This document shows positions 59,671 to 64,000 of a DNA stretch of 64,000 nt, in pieces (position 1 is the first letter of the stretch; every line of letters starts with the position of its first letter). Below the pieces are notes generated by a model that searched no databases, was not told the DNA's origin, and worked only from the letters and a program-made list of their open reading frames with translations. Source of the DNA: CAZOOK01 sp964581385 (GTDB lineage Bacteria > Pseudomonadota > Gammaproteobacteria > Nevskiales > Nevskiaceae); NCBI GenBank assembly GCA_964581385.1, contig CAZOOK010000006.1, positions 1 to 64,000 on the forward strand, given 5' to 3'. The position numbers and the translations under genes were made by a program.

Positions 59671-61032
59671 ATGAGCGATTATCTGATCAAACTTGCCAGC
59701 CTTCCCGCCGCCCGTGCGCTAATCAAGGCAGTGGGTTTGCCAATGCCTCGCGAACTACGGCGCGGCGAAGGCGGTTATGCGGCGCGACCACTGTCCAATG
59801 TACGCGTGGTCGCCGCCGGTACGGCCGGTGGTTTTGCGTTGAAAACGGTCAGGGACGCTTTGAAATCGATGGGCGCTGAAGCGCTCGAATCCGCTCAGGG
59901 TCTCGGCGAAGGCGAGTCCATTCATAGCCTCGTATTCGACGCGACCGGGCTGGCCGAGCCGATCGACCTCACCGCCCTCTACAATTTTTTCCATCCACTG
60001 GTTTCGCGGTTGGCGTCTTGCGGCCGCGTGCTGATTCTGAGCGGTGTACCAGACGACGCCAAAAATCCTGCCCAGGCGGCAGTGTGGCGTGGCGTCGAAG
60101 GATTTATGCGGTCGCTGGGCAAGGAGATCGGCAAGCGTGGGGCGACTGCCAACATGCTATACGTGTCGCCCGGCGCGGAGTCCCGGGTCGAAGGCCCGTT
60201 GCGCTTTTTCCTGGCGCCGCACTCAGCGTATGTGGATGGTCAGTCCTTAACCGTGTCGGGCAGCGTGCGCTGGCCGAAAAAGGTGCCGTATTCGCAGGTT
60301 CTGCAAGGCAAGATCGCACTGGTGACCGGCGCCGCGCGCGGCATCGGTGCGGCGACGGCGGCGCGACTTGCTGCCGAAGGGGCCCATGTCGTCTGTCTCG
60401 ACATTCCGGCTGATCAGGAAACGCTGGCGAAAACCGTTGCCAGTGTCGGCGGCACGGCCTTGCCTCTGGATATCACGGATGCCGGCGCGCCGGCCAGGAT
60501 CGTGGAGTTCCTCAAGGAGAAGTTCGGCGGCGTCGACATCGTTGTCCATAACGCCGGCATCACGCGCGACAAGACCATGGCCAAGATGCCCGAGCATTTC
60601 TGGAATCTGGTTCTCGAAATCAATCTGGCGGCGATCGTGCGTATTGATGCGCAGTTGCATGCGCAGAAAATCCTGCGCGACGACGGCCGTATCGTGGTGT
60701 TGTCCTCGATCGGTGGCATCGCCGGCAATGTTGGCCAGACCAACTACGGTGCGACCAAGGCTGCGCTGATCGGTTATGTACGCGCGGAGGCGCCAAGGCT
60801 GGCGGAGCGCGGCATCTGCATCAATGGCGTGGCGCCCGGTTTTATCGAAACGCGCATGACGGCGGCGATGCCGTTCCTGATCCGCGAAGTGGGTCGGCGC
60901 ATGAATTCACTGTCGCAGGGCGGCCAGCCGCAGGACGTCGCCGAAGCGATCACATTCCTTTCCACACCGGGTGTCGCCGGTGTCAGCGGACAGATACTGC
61001 GCGTGTGCGGACAGTCGCTGATCGGTGCTTGA
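59671..61032 (+). CDS. High-molecular-weight FabG-type 3-oxoacyl reductase (FabG4-like)
   Basis: The 453-residue protein has two Rossmann-like domains, as in FabG4 of mycobacteria (454 residues). Residues about 1-200 form a cofactor-free-looking domain (RVVAAGTAGGFALKT, LVFDATGLAEPIDLTALY). The second is a complete SDR with VTGAARGIGAA, VHNAGITRDKTM, a serine SSIGGIAGN and YGATKAALIG. FabG4 prefers CoA substrates and NADH, which suits a beta-oxidation role here. ATG 59671 gives the family length. It ends 3 bp before a convergent diguanylate cyclase gene. Confidence 0.9.
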   Translation: MSDYLIKLASLPAARALIKAVGLPMPRELRRGEGGYAARPLSNVRVVAAGTAGGFALKTVRDALKSMGAEALESAQGLGEGESIHSLVFDATGLAEPIDLTALYNFFHPLVSRLASCGRVLILSGVPDDAKNPAQAAVWRGVEGFMRSLGKEIGKRGATANMLYVSPGAESRVEGPLRFFLAPHSAYVDGQSLTVSGSVRWPKKVPYSQVLQGKIALVTGAARGIGAATAARLAAEGAHVVCLDIPADQETLAKTVASVGGTALPLDITDAGAPARIVEFLKEKFGGVDIVVHNAGITRDKTMAKMPEHFWNLVLEINLAAIVRIDAQLHAQKILRDDGRIVVLSSIGGIAGNVGQTNYGATKAALIGYVRAEAPRLAERGICINGVAPGFIETRMTAAMPFLIREVGRRMNSLSQGGQPQDVAEAITFLSTPGVAGVSGQILRVCGQSLIGA

Positions 61033-61035
61033 AGC

Positions 61036-62253
61036 CTAGTGAATCGAAGTTGCCGGCGGTAAGCCGGGTACGGGACAGATGTCGCTCTGGACCGGATTCT
61101 GTTGCTCGGCTGCGCGATACTGGCTCCATCCCGTGCGCCCGCGCTTGGCTTCGTACATCGCCGCATCAGCGGCGCGTTTCAGCATTTCGATGTCGCTGCC
61201 GTCCCGCGGAAACATGGCGAAACCGAGGCTCGCGGTGACGTGCAGCGGGCCGGCGCTGCTGTAAATCGGTCGCGCAATCAATTCAATCAGACGCTGCGCC
61301 ATATCTTTCAGACCGGCGGAATCGGACACTGCATCGACGATCAGCATGAACTCGTCACCGCCTTGGCGGCCGACGACATCGGAGTGGCGCAGTATGTTCC
61401 GCAAGCGGCTCGATACCGCCTGCAAGACCTCGTCGCCGACGTCGTGCCCGTAGCGGTCGTTGATTGGCTTGAAGCCATCGAGGTCGATGCAGCACAGCGA
61501 GAAACTGCATGAGGCGACGGATTTTTCGAATGCGGAGATGCGCTCGGTCAGCACCGCTTCGAACTTGCGCCGGTTGGCCAAACCGGTCAGCGGATCGGTT
61601 TCGGCGAGGCTGTTGACCTTTGCGTGTTCCGCATCGCGCTCGCGCTTGAGCATGGCAGAGGTGATTTCGTAGATCAGGCCCAGGCCGGATACAGCGGTTA
61701 CCGCTACGAAGATGACCAGAAACTGGATGATCTTCAACTCGCTCGCCGAAGCAATGGTCTGCGGAAAGCGGACTCCTGAAATTTCGAGCGTCAGAAAAGT
61801 CAGGATCGTGAAAAGCGACGCCAGAAGCGCGTAGTTTCCCCAGCGGACGCCGCCGAAGAAATAGGCCATCAGCGGCGGCACCACCATCACTTGTGTCACA
61901 GGGGAGACCGAAGCGCCTCCTGAAACAATGACTCCAAGCACGATGGCGGAGAACGCAATTGCCGTGGCTGCCGCGCTATAGCTCCGATAATTGCCAGTCC
62001 GGCGTAAACGGAACAGCAGCCAGATCAAGCCGAAGAACGCCACTGTGCAAATTCCTCCGCCGACCAATAGCGAAAAAAGAGGAACATCCGTAACGATCAG
62101 GATGACAATGGCTGTCAGCAAAACCAGACTGAAAAGCGGGATGATGGCGACCAGCAGACGGACCCGGTGCAAGCTGTCCGGATTCGATTGCAGATCAGGA
62201 TGAACGAAATAGTCCAGGGCCCGACTGATACTTATTGGCTTCGGCTTCCCCAT
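61036..62253 (-). CDS. Membrane-bound diguanylate cyclase
   Basis: The 405-residue protein has five to six membrane helices in the N-terminal 200 residues (for example LLVAIIPLFSLVLLTAIVIL and IIQFLVIFVAVTAVSGLGLI), then a GGDEF domain. DPLTGLANRRKFEAVL opens it, RQGGDEFMLIVD holds an intact active site, and the final MLKRAADAAMYEAKRGRTG is normal. It would synthesise cyclic-di-GMP in response to a membrane-domain signal. No RxxD inhibitory site five residues before GGDEF is seen. GCGGGA precedes the ATG. Confidence 0.93.
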   Translation of the reverse strand: MGKPKPISISRALDYFVHPDLQSNPDSLHRVRLLVAIIPLFSLVLLTAIVILIVTDVPLFSLLVGGGICTVAFFGLIWLLFRLRRTGNYRSYSAAATAIAFSAIVLGVIVSGGASVSPVTQVMVVPPLMAYFFGGVRWGNYALLASLFTILTFLTLEISGVRFPQTIASASELKIIQFLVIFVAVTAVSGLGLIYEITSAMLKRERDAEHAKVNSLAETDPLTGLANRRKFEAVLTERISAFEKSVASCSFSLCCIDLDGFKPINDRYGHDVGDEVLQAVSSRLRNILRHSDVVGRQGGDEFMLIVDAVSDSAGLKDMAQRLIELIARPIYSSAGPLHVTASLGFAMFPRDGSDIEMLKRAADAAMYEAKRGRTGWSQYRAAEQQNPVQSDICPVPGLPPATSIH

Positions 62254-62621
62254 TCCCGCAGCTGGACTAATAGTCTTTCTATGATAACGGCGGAAACAGC
62301 CTTTCCTTGAACCCTTATTTCGTTTGCCGGACGCGGAATTAAGCCAAAATTTCTTTGCGGTGGTTATGGGACGCGCGTTCCCGGCTTTTCTGAGCCTATT
62401 GCTGAAAATAGTCTTTTGTGATTAGGCGGGTTTGCTGTGAACATATTAAAGTCCGCGCGGTGCATCCTGGCGCAGTCCGGGATTGGCAATTTGGAACACA
62501 GTCAGAAGTTATGGCGCCTGATATTGGCGAAAATCCCATAATTTCGGTCATGATCCGATTTGCTGGCTGCTCAGTAAACGCGGAAATGCCACTAGTCGAG
62601 GGCGACCGGGGAGGACAATAA
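62254..62621. other. Intergenic region upstream of the porin-like gene
   Basis: This 368-bp gap between divergent genes has an AT-rich start (about 62260-62440). GGAGGACAATAA sits directly before the ATG at 62622 as the ribosome-binding site. I see no reliable promoter pair, operator or small gene; two short open frames in it are not supported. Confidence 0.4.
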
Positions 62622-63878
62622 ATGAACCGGAAATTAAGAATCGCGGTGTTGGCAGTTGTTTGCACGGCGAGCACATCCGTCGCTCATGCCGAGGTATCGT
62701 TTCACGGATACGGGCAGACCGTCGTCGGCACAACACTGAGTAACAACAGGCAGTTTCCCAACGGTCAGCAATTCGGAGTACCCACTTACTCCGCGGATCC
62801 GAACTTTCAGCCGGAATCAAATTTTGCCCTCCAGGCCACGGCCCCTGTCAGCGATTCGATCAACGCGGTGGCCCAAGTGCTGGCACTGGGCATCGACGAT
62901 TTTCAGCCGAAGTTTCAATGGGCCTACCTCAAGTATCAGTTCAACGACGCTTTCGCGCTCAAGGCCGGCCGCTTGCAGTTGCCCTTATACATCTACTCGG
63001 ACTTCCTGTATGTCGGTGAAGCCTATCCCTGGATCGTGCCGCCGCAGTCCGTGTATCTGGCGCAGGTCACGAACTATGACGGATTCGATCTAAGCGCCGA
63101 GCAATCGATCGGTGATTGGTATTTATATGCACAGTTTTATTACGGCTCCGTTCATAGGGATTTTCTGGGTCAGCCCGCTCCTCTGACCGGGGTGCAGGAT
63201 GAGTTGCATATTGATGCTAAAAATAATCTCGGATTTACGCTGGACGCCACTTATAACGATTGGCTGACGTTGCACGGCGCCTTCATCGCGGATCGAATAA
63301 CGCTGTGCTGCGAATCCCAGATTCAATCCATTGTAGATGCGCTCTATCAGCAGAATTTGAACGACGGCGCGAGCGGAGTCGACGCTAGAAACGACGTGGC
63401 CATGTATTGGAACGCGGGTATCCAGATCAACCGTGCGCGATGGGTGATTCTCAGCGAATATTCCGGCTTGGGCTACAGGGGCGACAGTGCACTGCTGCCG
63501 ATCAGGGAATCGGCCTATATCAGCGTCGGGCGACGTATCGGCAGACTCACGCCGATGGTTACGTACGGTCATCAGAATCAATGGATGTCGACCAAAATGA
63601 CAAAGTCGATTCCTGACACCGCGATTGATCCAAATACGCATGTTCCCTTCGATACGGAGCTTCTCGTCATCTCGCAAAGCCCGAATATACGTGGAAAGGA
63701 TAGCTATTACGGCGTGGTGCTGCGCTACGATCTCACCAACACGGTGGCATTGAAGCTCGATTTCACGCACTACGATTCGCATTACCACACAAGCGATTAT
63801 CCATTCGCTGTCTTTGCCGGCTATACCAACCCCCAAGACGCCAACCGCCTGTCAGCGGCCGTCACGTTCACGTTCTGA
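62622..63878 (+). CDS. Porin-like outer-membrane beta-barrel protein
   Basis: The 418-residue protein has a signal peptide (MNRKLRIAVLAVVCTASTSV, then AHA) and a beta-barrel pattern with aromatic-rich strands (VSFHGYGQTVVGTTL, WAYLKYQFNDAFALKAGRLQL, YGVVLRYDLTNTVALKLDF) and a C-terminal Phe (AAVTFTF). Two adjacent Cys residues (LCCES) are unusual for a porin loop. The specificity is unknown. It is followed after 26 bp by a secreted protein gene, probably the same operon. Confidence 0.82.
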   Translation: MNRKLRIAVLAVVCTASTSVAHAEVSFHGYGQTVVGTTLSNNRQFPNGQQFGVPTYSADPNFQPESNFALQATAPVSDSINAVAQVLALGIDDFQPKFQWAYLKYQFNDAFALKAGRLQLPLYIYSDFLYVGEAYPWIVPPQSVYLAQVTNYDGFDLSAEQSIGDWYLYAQFYYGSVHRDFLGQPAPLTGVQDELHIDAKNNLGFTLDATYNDWLTLHGAFIADRITLCCESQIQSIVDALYQQNLNDGASGVDARNDVAMYWNAGIQINRARWVILSEYSGLGYRGDSALLPIRESAYISVGRRIGRLTPMVTYGHQNQWMSTKMTKSIPDTAIDPNTHVPFDTELLVISQSPNIRGKDSYYGVVLRYDLTNTVALKLDFTHYDSHYHTSDYPFAVFAGYTNPQDANRLSAAVTFTF

Positions 63879-63904
63879 TCAGCGCCAAAGGGAGGACAGC
63901 GACA

Positions 63905-64000
63905 ATGATCATTGCTCAGAAGATCCTGTTAGGCGCGATCACGTTGATGGGAGCCTTGAATGCTTACGCTGGCGCGATCGTGGCGGCGAAGGATTCCCCA
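63905..64000 (+). CDS. Secreted protein, start only (possible phosphate-type binding protein)
   Basis: Only 32 codons are in the window. MIIAQKILLGAITLMGALNA followed by YAGAIVAAKDSP gives a signal peptide and a short mature start. That resembles the beginning of PstS-like periplasmic proteins, a weak guess. GGAGGAC lies about 11 nt upstream of the ATG. The remainder is beyond the window edge. Confidence 0.65.
   Translation, partial: MIIAQKILLGAITLMGALNAYAGAIVAAKDSP

Noticed and set aside
1..64000. CRISPR arrays, prophage genes or rRNA
   Set aside because: No regularly spaced direct repeats, phage structural genes or rRNA sequence were seen.

Overview
The window is about 64 kb of GC-rich chromosomal DNA from a gammaproteobacterium. 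The evidence is the gene order yebC-ruvC-ruvA-ruvB-ybgC-tolQRAB-pal-cpoB-queE-queC and the neighbouring nagZ / hypoxanthine phosphoribosyltransferase / methylthioinosine phosphorylase trio seen in pseudomonads and relatives. The dense lipid- and steroid-type catabolic genes in the right half (DUF1302, DUF1329, cytochrome P450, Ltp-type thiolase with DUF35, CaiB-type CoA transferases) would suit Nevskiales/Steroidobacter-type bacteria. That placement is inference; no rRNA or marker phylogeny is available here.

Layout. 1-3.3 kb: CYTH protein, cell-wall recycling (nagZ) and purine salvage, interrupted by a structured repeat. 3.5-7.4 kb: a very large CheR-PAS-PAS-GGDEF-EAL sensor and an overlapping FecR/SPOR envelope protein. 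7.7-13.4 kb: maleylpyruvate isomerase / fumarylpyruvate hydrolase pair, an MlaC-like protein, a polysaccharide deacetylase, a thiolase, a second full repeat and a LOG-family protein. 13.5-15.8 kb: a secreted subtilisin with a sorting-type C-terminus. 16-24 kb: a type I restriction-modification island (hsdM-hsdS-[mmpA-mmpB]-hsdR) beside tRNA-Ala(CGC). 24-36.4 kb: dihydrolipoamide dehydrogenase, an outer-membrane protein, Holliday junction resolution, Tol-Pal and queuosine precursor genes, and tRNA-Lys(TTT). 36.5-38.5 kb: a 650-residue secreted protein I do not recognise. 38.7-61 kb: a catabolic region with a cycloeucalenol-cycloisomerase-like membrane protein, a DUF1302/DUF1329 pair, a TetR regulator overlapping a P450, SDRs, an aldehyde dehydrogenase, an amidohydrolase, a tandem-fused CoA transferase, a DUF35/Ltp pair, crotonase and FabG4-type genes. 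61-64 kb: a membrane diguanylate cyclase, a porin-like protein and the start of a secreted protein.

How the parts may work together. In the right half, DUF1302 and DUF1329 proteins would handle a hydrophobic substrate at the envelope. P450, SDR and ALDH would oxidise it to a carboxylate, CoA transferases would activate it, and crotonase, FabG-like and Ltp/DUF35 proteins would shorten it. The presence of a sterol-ring isomerase homologue suggests a sterol or triterpenoid substrate; this is a hypothesis.

The most unusual non-coding feature is a 271-bp element with terminal inverted repeats and two internal hairpin arms. It occurs twice complete and once truncated at the window edge. All copies lie in one orientation and each ends within 0 to 17 bp of a start codon. 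Base differences between copies are compensated in several stems, so the fold, or at least the symmetry, seems to be maintained.
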